Below, piece by piece: positions 1 to 7,778 of a stretch of DNA of 64,000 bases. The position numbers were made by a program, and so were the translations under genes. Position 1 is the first letter of the stretch; each line of letters starts with the position of its first letter. The notes beneath the pieces were generated by a model. That model saw nothing but the letters and a program-made list of their open reading frames with translations, searched no databases and was not told where the DNA came from. Origin of the DNA: Pseudoalteromonas sp. T1lg23B (GTDB taxonomy: Bacteria; Pseudomonadota; Gammaproteobacteria; Enterobacterales; Alteromonadaceae); NCBI RefSeq assembly GCF_002964665.1, contig NZ_PQBZ01000042.1, positions 776,961 through 840,960 on the forward strand, written 5' to 3'.

Positions 1-318
1 CTCAACATTCAACATTGGTCCAGCACCTGGGTTGACCTGTATCATCTGCTTAGTCACAATGCCGGTAAATACGGTACTGTTAGTACCGTCATATCCCAGC
101 GCAATACTGATCTCATTCCCCGGCACAAAGGTACTAGAACTGCTGACAGCAAAGCCCTCTTTTGAAGGATTTCCGTCCAAGACTTGGATGGTCGCGTAAG
201 CGACCCGATTGATGTCTTGTCTGATCACGACGCTGTGAACTTGCACCGTATCTGGAATCGTCGACCCTTGTGACTTGATTTCCAGCGTTGCTACACCACC
301 GTTGCTACTATCACTCAT
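1..318 (-). CDS. eCIS spike protein, VgrG/Afp8-like (partial, N-terminus only)
   Basis: The 5' part of a gene reading off the left edge; about 106 residues are visible. It starts MSDSSNGGVATLEIKSQG and continues with the beta-rich pattern of the N-terminal gpD/VgrG-like domain of phage spike proteins (segments such as VHSVVIRQDINRVAYATIQV and VFTGIVTKQMI). The ATG at 316-318 overlaps the stop of the LysM gene (ATGA), so the two are translationally coupled. In Afp/PVC systems the LysM protein (Afp7) is followed by the spike Afp8, which agrees with this call. The protein would form the tip of the injection tube. The C-terminal part is outside the window. Confidence 0.82.
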   Translation of the reverse strand, partial: MSDSSNGGVATLEIKSQGSTIPDTVQVHSVVIRQDINRVAYATIQVLDGNPSKEGFAVSSSSTFVPGNEISIALGYDGTNSTVFTGIVTKQMIQVNPGAGPMLNVE

Positions 319-992
319 GACCGCTCTCCTTGACTACGTAACGGTGGCGCGCTCAATACACTGCCTGCTTTTATATTTCTTAGTTTATTCAACTGATTAA
401 ACGCACCAAGTTGCACATATAAGTCTGGGTCTTGATAAACCTGTTGGCTGATTTGTGGCAAACTATCCCCTTCAACAACAGCGATACGGTGGGTCAGGTC
501 CGGTGATTTTTTATCTTCTTCTTTGGCAGCGGTAGAGGGGTCTAAATAAGAGGTAAAACGTAACGATACCTTAGCACGCAGTGCGGTGCCATCCGGTTTG
601 AAAAAGGTGTAGTTAGTATCAAATGCAGTCAATACGCCCTGAAACGACAGCCCTTGCCCCCAATACACAGTGACGTAGTTTGGACGGTGTATATCGCCGT
701 TATAGGTGTATACCACTTTTTGTAATTGATTGAGTTCAGTAGGCATGTCGGTACGCGTAGAATCAACAACGCCAGTGCAATCAACCACTAGATCAAAACT
801 TAGTTTTTCACCGGGCGTGGAACGATATTTAGAAGAAAGCTTTCCAGAGTCTGGTGCCTGCTCTTCATTATAATTAATGCTACGGTCCAGCTTAATTTGC
901 TCCGGGTTGAGCATAACAACATACTCATCGACCTTAGAGGTAAATTTCTCATCGCTGTATGCGACTATGCGCATTTTCTTTAAACTACCCAC
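315..992 (-). CDS. eCIS LysM-containing baseplate/tube-end protein (Afp7/Pvc7-like)
   Basis: 225 residues. The N-terminus (MGSLKKMRIVAYSDEKF) and the segment FVVML-like 'EYVVMLNPEQIKLDRSINY' match the Afp7/gp53-like family of contractile injection systems. The last ~60 residues carry a LysM-like motif (HRIAVVEGDSLPQISQQVY, then LGAFNQLNKLRNIKAG), the usual C-terminal module of this family. The predicted role is joining the tube end to the spike and baseplate. The stop overlaps the spike start by 4 bases. The neighbour upstream is the DUF5908 gene, the same order as in known eCIS loci. Function is from family and context. Confidence 0.87.
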   Translation of the reverse strand: MGSLKKMRIVAYSDEKFTSKVDEYVVMLNPEQIKLDRSINYNEEQAPDSGKLSSKYRSTPGEKLSFDLVVDCTGVVDSTRTDMPTELNQLQKVVYTYNGDIHRPNYVTVYWGQGLSFQGVLTAFDTNYTFFKPDGTALRAKVSLRFTSYLDPSTAAKEEDKKSPDLTHRIAVVEGDSLPQISQQVYQDPDLYVQLGAFNQLNKLRNIKAGSVLSAPPLRSQGERS

Positions 993-1020
993 GCCTCTAT
1001 CTCCGTGCTTAAATAATGCC

Positions 1021-1191
1021 TTAGCGCTCTAACATTTTTTGTCGCTGCTTAAGGCCAAGCTGCTTGACGCACTCTTGTACAATTTGCTGTTTAAGCTGCT
1101 GCAATTGTTGTTCTGTCAATTCATGTCCCGACGTTTCTTTGTGACTTTGAATAGCGGTTTTAATCACCAGCTCTCTGATTTCAACGGCCAT
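1021..1191 (-). CDS. Small eCIS protein, DUF5908-like
   Basis: A 56-codon gene found by reading the gap between the LysM and tube genes. It begins MAVEIRELVIKTAIQSHKE and ends in a glutamine-rich amphipathic helix (EQQLQQLKQQIVQECVKQ). A start of the type M-x-x-E-I-R-E-L-V-I-K is typical of DUF5908, a family of about 55 residues found almost only in eCIS clusters at the Afp6 position. It fits exactly between its neighbours with 28-38 base gaps. Its molecular role is unknown; a small structural or assembly factor is likely. A longer plus-strand ORF in the same place is an antisense shadow. Confidence 0.85.
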   Translation of the reverse strand: MAVEIRELVIKTAIQSHKETSGHELTEQQLQQLKQQIVQECVKQLGLKQRQKMLER

Positions 1192-1229
1192 GCGCTAACT
1201 CCTCTTCTTGCTGTTGTGCTTAGTACACA

Positions 1230-1706
1230 TTACGCGTACAAGTCCATTTGTGGTGAGCGACTGTCTTCAACTTCAAAATATCGGTAGGAAAACTCGAGTG
1301 TTTCTATAAATACCTCACCATCTTGTGATTTCAGGTCACTCGCCGACCACTTAACAGGGTAGGCGGCGATAAAATCCCACTGCATACTGACGTTGCCCTT
1401 TTCGTCCAATAACCGCACTTTAATGTCTTTGGTTTGAATAGGATTCGCCAATCCATCGTCCAGCGTATCTTTTACCCAGGCAATTAACGAAGATTCATCC
1501 GTTGTCACGCCTCGCTTGAGCACCAGATTTGAAAAGGTTGTCATGGTGGGTAGACGATATTTAAAGCGGTTTTCACCACCACAGACCACATCCTCACTGC
1601 CAAGCTCCTTGCTCAATCCCAGTACCTCTTGAAAAGCAGCATCACTGCTGCTCATCCCTGAGATTGAAACGCTGAAGTAAAAGCTGGTTTGTAGATTATG
1701 AGCCAT
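1230..1706 (-). CDS. eCIS inner tube protein 2 (Afp5-like, gp19 family)
   Basis: 158 residues of the T4 gp19/phage tail tube family. The pattern FYFSVSISGM, FQEVLGLSKE, LPTMTTFSNLVLKRGV, WVKDTLDDG and VRLLDEKGNVSMQWDF is shared with the tube protein next to it, giving the typical 'KRG...W...D...' and 'L.DE.G....W' signature. It is probably the tube-initiating subunit that contacts the baseplate, as Afp5/Pvc5 do. The start overlaps the end of the first tube gene by 11 bases, indicating coupling. The order sheath, tube, tube, small protein, LysM is standard for eCIS. Confidence 0.88.
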   Translation of the reverse strand: MAHNLQTSFYFSVSISGMSSSDAAFQEVLGLSKELGSEDVVCGGENRFKYRLPTMTTFSNLVLKRGVTTDESSLIAWVKDTLDDGLANPIQTKDIKVRLLDEKGNVSMQWDFIAAYPVKWSASDLKSQDGEVFIETLEFSYRYFEVEDSRSPQMDLYA

Positions 1707-2160
1707 TGGTCACAATCAACTGTTCATGCGCTATTTCTAACGTATCAACGGCTACTTCGTTACCATCCGACTTCAAATCTGTACCTGTGATTTTGGTCGG
1801 CCACGCATTATTAAGCTGCCATTGCATGGTGGTTTTACCATCCTGATCAAGTAATTTGATCAGCACCGTGCGACGCTTAATGGTGTTCATTTCAATTTCA
1901 TCCATCCACTTCCAGAAATTGTTGTCATTCACAAAAATGCCGCGCTTCATGGTGATATTGCCGTACTTAGCAATACCTGGCATTTTGATTGTGGAGAACA
2001 AAGTGCTGTTACTGTGACGGTATTCAATCACTTGTACTTCTTTGTCCATCCCTGAGACTTCCTGAAAAGCCACTTTTTGTAGTTCCGTTCCAAGGTCAAC
2101 CTCGAAACGGAACTTGGGCATTGGCCACGTGCTGCCTTCTTTGCTGCCGTCATCTGCCAT
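1696..2160 (-). CDS. eCIS main inner tube protein (Afp1-like, gp19 family)
   Basis: 154 residues of the phage tail tube family: PMPKFRFEVDLG at the start, then AFQEVSGMDKEVQVIEYR, KYGNITMKRGIF, WKWMDEIEMN and VLIKLLDQDGKTTMQWQLNN. Length and motifs match the main Hcp-like tube subunit of eCIS and R-type pyocin-related particles. The protein would polymerise inside the sheath to form the channel for cargo. It is about 60 bases downstream of the sheath gene and probably in the same transcript. Strong family call. Confidence 0.9.
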   Translation of the reverse strand: MADDGSKEGSTWPMPKFRFEVDLGTELQKVAFQEVSGMDKEVQVIEYRHSNSTLFSTIKMPGIAKYGNITMKRGIFVNDNNFWKWMDEIEMNTIKRRTVLIKLLDQDGKTTMQWQLNNAWPTKITGTDLKSDGNEVAVDTLEIAHEQLIVTNGS

Positions 2161-2221
2161 GGTATTTCCCCTTATATTTTTTCTATAATTTGGTTAAACA
2201 TAACTACCTCAGCGCTGCTTA

Positions 2222-3799
2222 TTAGCCTGACTTAGCCATTTCCTGTTCGAATGAGATCACAATAAATTCTGCTGGGTGAACAATCGCTACTTTTACCGAC
2301 ACTTTCATAAAACCGTTAAGAATATCGTCACTGGTCATCGTGGTGCCTAAACCACACTCAACCTGAAACGCATCCGACGCTTTTGAGCCTTGTAGACCAC
2401 CTTCTTTCCAAATACTCATGAGGAAGCTACCGATTTCACTCTTAACAGCGCCCCACGTGTTGATGTCATTGGGAGCAAATACATAGGCACGAGCGGCCAA
2501 CTTACATGATTGCTCTAAGAAGGTCATGGTGCGGCGAACCGACACATAACGCCAATCCTGAGAGTTACCATCAAGCGTACGCGCGCCCCAGACTAAAATT
2601 CCTTGACCATTGAAAAAGCGGATCGCGTTGACTGACTTACCCGACACTGCATCAACGTTCAAGCCAGCCTGCTGAGTATCATTCAAGCGAATAGGCAGTG
2701 ATGATGCGCCAACAATACTGGTGTTCGCTGGTGCACCCCATACGCCTTTGACATTGTCATTGACGGTATAAACACCCGCCATGCCACCACTTGGAGGCAG
2801 CAAGTTAGCATCGGTCAGTACGTGATTAACGATTTGCACATAGGTTTGCGATGCGTTCAGTAGAGCAGCGTTAAGCTGTGAAGTGGTCATTGAGCCATCG
2901 TCCGCTTCAATCATAGAAATGATTTTTGAAGCGGTTGGATTTGGCGCGGATGGAGGATTCAGCAATGGCTCTAACTGCTTAACGTCACCGCCAAATAAGT
3001 TGGTGTAGTTAATCTCTGACGATTGCATGATAGTGGTGCCAATGAATGGGTAGTAAGCCACGCCATAGTTCAGGCTATTTGAACCCGTATTGTTCCTGAA
3101 CGTTTCGATATCATTGGTGTAGGTAATTGGGTCGGGTGTGTTGCCGCCAATAACGTCAAACATACATACAGCGGTTTGCATTTCACCTGCCTGCAACAAC
3201 ATCTCCTGCATTAAAGTACCGTTGTCGGCAACCGATAATAACGTCGCTTCTGGGCAGATATAAATGGTTGGTTCCTGCTCGTATTGCAACAAATCTAAAC
3301 CACTTTTTAAGTCACTAAGCTTAACATTAGGGTTTACAATTTGCGCGCCAACAGCACCTGGCTTACCTGATGATGGACCATAGGTCCCAACAGACACAAT
3401 GTACGCATCACCACCGCCGTTTTGATAAAACAGGCGCACACTATTGTATAAATAATAAATACTGTTTGGGTCGGGCACTATTGAATAATAACTACCGGAG
3501 ATCATCATATAATCACCAGAAGTTGGCTTTTCTTTTTGTTCTACCAAGTAATATTCAGGGCTATATTGCGAGGCTGGATCTGCCGGTGGTGGCGGACTCC
3601 CCTTCATATAAATAGACTGAAACTCAGCGAATGAAGTAATTTTTTGTGCCTTGTTGAAGTAAGACTTGCCCTGATACTCAGCTGTTGGCGTATAACCAAT
3701 AAACGCAGGTACCGCTGTTGCAACGGGGACCACTGAGTTAGGGAAGGCATTGACTTCATCAATGTACACGCCGGGTGTTTTAATGTTGGAAGTTACCAT
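2222..3799 (-). CDS. eCIS contractile sheath protein (Afp2/3/4-like)
   Basis: 525 residues. The N-terminus (SNIKTPGVYIDEVNAFPNS) and TAVPAFIGYT match contractile tail sheath proteins. The C-terminus contains the conserved sheath core: GILVWGARTLDGNSQDWRYV, then RRTMTFLEQS and a final AIVHPAEFIVISFEQ. Only one sheath gene is present here, whereas Afp and PVC have three paralogues, so the particle would have a uniform sheath as in R-type pyocins and AlgoCIS-type particles. It contracts and drives the tube outward. About 230 bases of non-coding DNA separate it from the next gene upstream, so a promoter may lie there. Confidence 0.93.
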   Translation of the reverse strand: MVTSNIKTPGVYIDEVNAFPNSVVPVATAVPAFIGYTPTAEYQGKSYFNKAQKITSFAEFQSIYMKGSPPPPADPASQYSPEYYLVEQKEKPTSGDYMMISGSYYSIVPDPNSIYYLYNSVRLFYQNGGGDAYIVSVGTYGPSSGKPGAVGAQIVNPNVKLSDLKSGLDLLQYEQEPTIYICPEATLLSVADNGTLMQEMLLQAGEMQTAVCMFDVIGGNTPDPITYTNDIETFRNNTGSNSLNYGVAYYPFIGTTIMQSSEINYTNLFGGDVKQLEPLLNPPSAPNPTASKIISMIEADDGSMTTSQLNAALLNASQTYVQIVNHVLTDANLLPPSGGMAGVYTVNDNVKGVWGAPANTSIVGASSLPIRLNDTQQAGLNVDAVSGKSVNAIRFFNGQGILVWGARTLDGNSQDWRYVSVRRTMTFLEQSCKLAARAYVFAPNDINTWGAVKSEIGSFLMSIWKEGGLQGSKASDAFQVECGLGTTMTSDDILNGFMKVSVKVAIVHPAEFIVISFEQEMAKSG

Positions 3800-4029
3800 A
3801 ACATCGTTTGCCTTTTGTTCCTGTTTGACTAAATTTCGTTTTCCTTCGACCTATAGAGTGAAGTGAAAACCCTTTTTGTGTCGCTACAGTAAAGCTGTTG
3901 TATCTCACTGTATTGACTGGTTGTTTTACGGTATTTCACATGCCATTTTCTAAGCAAACCCCATTGTGTGGGTTAACCCCAATCAGACATTACTGGTCCG
4001 AAGCTAGTGTTACTCAATGGCTAAGTAAC

Positions 4030-4863
4030 CTAGAAATAAACATACATATGCGACTGAACACAAAGCGGGGATGAACTGTTTGAATTCAGCGGAGTACCAA
4101 GGTGAAGCTGATCGCTTCTTGGAGCAGGCAAGGCACTAATCACAGTGCGCTGTATATTGTGCTCACCTGTGCTATCTAATTGCTGCGTATCAACCAATTC
4201 AAAACGGGGGGCTGGAACTTGCTGTAGTGGCAAATTAAACTCCCCACTGTTACTCAACCAAGCTGCTTCACCCTCTTGCGTCTTATAAAAACTGGGGGTT
4301 GTAAACGACACTTCATTTTGCTTGTCGACTAGCTGAGGTTGGTATAAATGAGTCTGACCACGCTGGATGAGGTGATAAACCCACTGAGTTGCTCGCGCTG
4401 ACAGCGTGATTTGATAGTGTTCAGTGACCATCAAATCACTAATATTGAAAACAATTTTTGCGATGGCTCGGTCAACAAATACTCCCTGAGTTGCCTTATC
4501 AAGGGTATCAACTTGTAACACACTCGCCCCCTCGGACACTGGCATACTGTTGGCCGTGTTGAACTGAAGTAGCCCTTTCCAGTCCATCGGCAAATCAGTA
4601 AAGGTTACAAAATCATCTAAAGGTTGTAGCAGCAAAAATTCTAATGTCTGAATGTTTTGAGTGTGGCTTAGGTAGCGCAGGAAATCCGCTTTAGCGGTGT
4701 TTTGATAACCATATAGACGCCAAGTAGTACCGTCCTTGTGAAGTGACATTTGGTAGCGGTTTAGCCAAAACTGAGTTGTTGATGTCGCTTGTAACTGAGC
4801 ATTAATCCACTTTTTGTCTGCAAAGTAGCCATGTTCAAGAAGCAAGCTAAACAAGGTAAACAT
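4030..4863 (-). CDS. Conserved-context eCIS protein of unknown function
   Basis: 277 residues; I cannot name a family. It sits between the DUF4255 and sheath genes on the same strand, and its ATG overlaps the upstream stop by one base (TGATG), so it is translationally coupled to DUF4255. The N-terminus is hydrophobic (MFTLFSLLLEHGYF) but too short and broken to be a sure membrane segment. A central part (LQPLDDFVTFTDLP) recalls unknown proteins at the same position in other eCIS loci, from memory. The C-terminal ~50 residues are Ser/Pro/Asn-rich and look unstructured. A role as cap, chaperone or assembly factor is a guess from position. Confidence 0.6.
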   Translation of the reverse strand: MFTLFSLLLEHGYFADKKWINAQLQATSTTQFWLNRYQMSLHKDGTTWRLYGYQNTAKADFLRYLSHTQNIQTLEFLLLQPLDDFVTFTDLPMDWKGLLQFNTANSMPVSEGASVLQVDTLDKATQGVFVDRAIAKIVFNISDLMVTEHYQITLSARATQWVYHLIQRGQTHLYQPQLVDKQNEVSFTTPSFYKTQEGEAAWLSNSGEFNLPLQQVPAPRFELVDTQQLDSTGEHNIQRTVISALPAPRSDQLHLGTPLNSNSSSPLCVQSHMYVYF

Positions 4864-5459
4864 CAGATAGATGCCTCACTGTCTACATCGGTAATCGCAC
4901 CCACACTGCCCATTACTTGAAGTGATTGCACCGCGACATGGCGTATTTTATATATAATTGAAGGCTGGTATTTGGCCCCTAATGCACTCCATAGATTGTG
5001 AGTTTGAGTATAAGGCGAGTTTTCAATTTCAAACTGTAACTGAAACAAATCTGGTGGCATATTGGGGAAATCTTTTTTCGTTAATGTCGGGTAGGCCTGA
5101 AAGAATGCCACTGATGCGCTCAGAAATTTAAGCGCCTCATTGTATGAATCGAAATGTGCCGTCAGTAATATGTCCAGATTAAAGCGTGTAGTCGGTTGTA
5201 GCTGCTGAACTTGCGTGGTTTGTACTGTTCTTTGGCCACCATAAAACTGCTTATTTGTCTCATGCTCTAGATTGATTAAGGTGATGACCAATTTATTTTG
5301 ATTCGCAAGTGGCGGCGTACCATTTGATTCAACCAAATGATTCATGATGACAATGTCGCTATCGAGAGCAAATTTAGTTCTTAATGCTTGGTTAAGTTGT
5401 TGCTCGACAAAACGTAAGGCTAGATCAATCACAGCATCCTTCCACCATAAATTAGCCAT
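4863..5459 (-). CDS. DUF4255 (Pvc16/Afp16 N-terminal-like) eCIS protein
   Basis: About 198 residues from the ATG at 5457-5459 (MANLWWKDAVIDLALRFVEQ). The segment NKLVITLINLEHETNKQFYGG followed by DILLTAHFDSYNEALKFLSA matches DUF4255, the N-terminal domain of the tail-terminator Pvc16/Afp16 and of AlgoCIS-type cap proteins. It probably ends the tube/sheath stack. A GTG-started extension to 5513 exists in frame but adds a hydrophobic stretch unusual for this soluble family, so I prefer the ATG. It is the first gene of the visible eCIS operon. Confidence 0.82.
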   Translation of the reverse strand: MANLWWKDAVIDLALRFVEQQLNQALRTKFALDSDIVIMNHLVESNGTPPLANQNKLVITLINLEHETNKQFYGGQRTVQTTQVQQLQPTTRFNLDILLTAHFDSYNEALKFLSASVAFFQAYPTLTKKDFPNMPPDLFQLQFEIENSPYTQTHNLWSALGAKYQPSIIYKIRHVAVQSLQVMGSVGAITDVDSEASI

Positions 5460-6075
5460 CCATGTTGTTAGGTACGAATAAACAGCGTAAAAAAGTAAAA
5501 ATAGTGTAACCACATTGATAAATAAAACAATTACACTTCATTACACGCTTTATGCAATTTTTCATAAGCTATTGATTAAATATAGAAAACCCCACCATAT
5601 ATACGTGTAAAATAATGATTTTTTAGTGTTCTCATAAAAATCCACCTCAATATTGATACTTTTTTGCTGCTTTGAGCCCCTCACCATTAAATGCAATAAT
5701 TGCAACAATAAAATAGAGGTAGTAAGTTTTGAATAAGCCATATGCTTAATAGGAAAAGCTTAAATGTATGTGTAAGTACCCGCTAACGCGGCTTGGCTGT
5801 GACCAATCTTGATACAATTACGTCCCATAAAGTCGGGATCTGGGGCGGTATAACCTCAAAGCGTAAAAATGCGGTATTGAAGGTGTAATATAATCTTAAT
5901 GATATGATTTATAAGCTAATATTTTTTCATCGATACAAACTGGATGATTTGGTCAATGAATGGTCGATTTCATCACCAGCAACAAAATTGGTACTATCGG
6001 TGATCCGCTGTGAGTCTACCCCCACTGCTCCTACGCGTCTTCAATATGCTCTTTGGTATGCTTATCAGATGCCAA
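5460..6075. other. Intergenic region upstream of the eCIS operon
   Basis: About 600 bases, AT-rich, with no convincing full gene. It must contain the promoter of the minus-strand eCIS operon, but I cannot pick out a reliable box. Its right part (about 5950-6075) seems to continue a decayed GNAT gene read on the minus strand, interrupted by stops. A 63-codon plus-strand ORF at 5904-6095 has no recognisable features and overlaps that remnant, so it is not called. Confidence 0.5.
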
Positions 6076-6153
6076 TTAACGCGCAAACTCATTGAGCAAT
6101 TCGATTAGAAACGGGATGTCTGAATGCGTTACTTCACGTATCTTTAAAGTCAT
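6076..6153 (-). pseudogene. GNAT acetyltransferase remnant (N-terminal fragment)
   Basis: On the minus strand an ATG at 6151-6153 opens MTLKIREVTHSDIPFLIELL followed by NEFAR and a stop. This is the typical first strand and helix of a GNAT N-acetyltransferase ('IR....D...L..L'). The next codons after the stop still read LASDKHTKEHIEDA in the same frame before another stop, as expected for a decayed gene. Nothing of the acetyl-CoA-binding motif remains. It lies downstream of the dipeptidase terminator and is probably inert. Confidence 0.5.
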
Positions 6154-6164
6154 AAACGCCACAG

Positions 6165-6189
6165 AAAAAAGTGGCAGAATTCCTGCCAC
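6165..6189 (-). terminator. Rho-independent terminator of the dipeptidase gene
   Basis: On the minus strand GTGGCAG - GAATT - CTGCCAC forms a perfect 7-bp stem followed by six T. It lies 25 bases past the dipeptidase stop. Confidence 0.85.
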
Positions 6190-6213
6190 ATTAATCATTT
6201 ACTGATAAAAGAC

Positions 6214-7704
6214 TTACATGTTACCAAGTTCAATCATCATTGCGGTATACATGCGTAAATTGAGCTCTAACTGTTCGACGGTTATGTATTCATGTTCCGA
6301 GTGACCGGTATATTTTTTACCCGGCATAGATGGGCCGAAACTGACCGCATTGTCGAATAGCTTGGCGTTAGTCCCACCACCTATCGATACAAACCCAGCA
6401 TCGGTATCATTGGTATAATACTTAAAAATATCCAATAGCTTTTGCGCGTGTGGCGCACTGTCCAGTAGCATTGGTTCGCCTAATTCAATTTCAACTTTGT
6501 CCAACTGTACTTGTTGAGAGTGCTGCCAGTTGTCGATGGCTTGACGAATTTGCTGCTCTAACAATTGGGCCTGTTTACCCACTGGTCGACGGGCATTAAC
6601 GGATAATACAATGTGATCTCCCTGACGCGCTAATACCGTTGGCGCAACGGTCATTGGGCCCATAAACTCATGACTATAAGCAATCTCTCCAAAATTTTTG
6701 CCATACAAATCAGTGCCTATCAGTTGGTTAATAAAGCTAATAGCCTGACCGTCTGCGTTTAATTCAAGGGTCACGCCACTAAATAGTTCAGCAAGATATG
6801 CGATAGCATTCACACCCGCCTCAGGCTCAGATGAATGAGCTGACACGCCTTTCACACTCACTTTCACGCCCTGCGGCATCTGTGTAAAAGACACTTTCAC
6901 CTGACTCAAAGAGTTAGCCTTAGCCTGCAATTGTGCCATCAGTTCCGCCGATGCATTATGTACTGTCACGCTGGCATCTTCTGGGATCTGACTTTTAAAC
7001 GCGCCGCCACTTAAATTACTGACGTACACTCCCGTACCAGGTGATTCACCCGTAAATGTCGGTTCAATTAAGCTCCAACCTTTTTCAGCAACAACAACTG
7101 GGTAACTTGCATCTATGGTGATGGCATATTTGGGCTGCTCATAGCTTTTCATAAAGGCTTTGAGCGGCTCCCAATCTGATTCCTCAGCAAGATAGATCAT
7201 CAACTCGATACGATTGTTCAGCTCTATTCCTTGATCTTTGATAGCTTTCATCGCGTAAAGCGCAGTTGCAATCGGCCCCTTATCATCTTCCGTTCCCCGT
7301 GCGATGAGCTTGCCAGGCTCAGTGGTTGAATCTAAATGAAAAGGACTTTGTTGCCATTTTGTAGGGTCCGCAGGTTGTACATCTCCATGGGTCACCACTG
7401 TGACTTTTTGCGCTTGGGTGCCCAAACCAATCAGTACCGTGTGGCCCTTGTCCTGATAATCCAGACCCAGTTGCGCCGCTTTCATTTTAAGTAGCTGCTT
7501 AAAACCAATAAAATCTGGGTTCTGTGGGGTGGCTAGCCCTTCTTTATTCACTGTGGGGAAAGACACCAAATTAGCAAGGGTATGGATCTGTGCCTGCTGG
7601 TAATTAGCGACCGCATAGTCGGCCGTTTTCACGCTGATACTTTCGATATTCGCTTGAGCACTAAAGGCTAGCATTGCCGCTGCCACGCATACGAAACGGT
7701 TCAT
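6214..7704 (-). CDS. Secreted dipeptidase, M20 metallopeptidase family
   Basis: 496 residues from the ATG at 7704, chosen because AAGGAAAT lies 5 bases upstream and because it starts a clean signal peptide (MNRFVCVAAAMLAFSAQA). Zinc-site motifs of M20 peptidases are visible: VVTHGDVQPAD (His and Asp), GTEDDKGPI (bridging Asp) and YLAEESDWEP (catalytic Glu pair). The C-terminal GGGTNAKLF and TGHSEHEYITVEQ match PepV-like dipeptidases. It probably works in the periplasm to cleave dipeptides for nutrition. It follows the broken DUF885 gene, separated by a terminator hairpin, and has its own terminator. Confidence 0.88.
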   Translation of the reverse strand: MNRFVCVAAAMLAFSAQANIESISVKTADYAVANYQQAQIHTLANLVSFPTVNKEGLATPQNPDFIGFKQLLKMKAAQLGLDYQDKGHTVLIGLGTQAQKVTVVTHGDVQPADPTKWQQSPFHLDSTTEPGKLIARGTEDDKGPIATALYAMKAIKDQGIELNNRIELMIYLAEESDWEPLKAFMKSYEQPKYAITIDASYPVVVAEKGWSLIEPTFTGESPGTGVYVSNLSGGAFKSQIPEDASVTVHNASAELMAQLQAKANSLSQVKVSFTQMPQGVKVSVKGVSAHSSEPEAGVNAIAYLAELFSGVTLELNADGQAISFINQLIGTDLYGKNFGEIAYSHEFMGPMTVAPTVLARQGDHIVLSVNARRPVGKQAQLLEQQIRQAIDNWQHSQQVQLDKVEIELGEPMLLDSAPHAQKLLDIFKYYTNDTDAGFVSIGGGTNAKLFDNAVSFGPSMPGKKYTGHSEHEYITVEQLELNLRMYTAMMIELGNM

Positions 7705-7734
7705 GTTAATTTCCTTGATTCTGTATAAACAACA

Positions 7735-7753
7735 AAGGGGGCTTGTGCCCCCT
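7735..7753 (-). terminator. Hairpin between the DUF885 and dipeptidase genes
   Basis: Minus-strand GGGGGC - ACAA - GCCCCC (6-bp G/C stem) followed by TTTGTTGTTT. It lies 26 bases after the DUF885 stop and would end or attenuate that transcript before the dipeptidase. Confidence 0.75.
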
Positions 7754-7778
7754 AACGTAAGTCGGATGAGCACTTTAA

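Noticed and set aside
1039-1287. 82-codon plus-strand ORF between the LysM and tube genes
   Set aside because: It is antisense to the DUF5908 gene and the tube gene end; the composition (Leu runs) is that of a shadow frame.
5904-6095. 63-codon plus-strand ORF
   Set aside because: No SD, no family features, and it overlaps the decayed GNAT read on the other strand.
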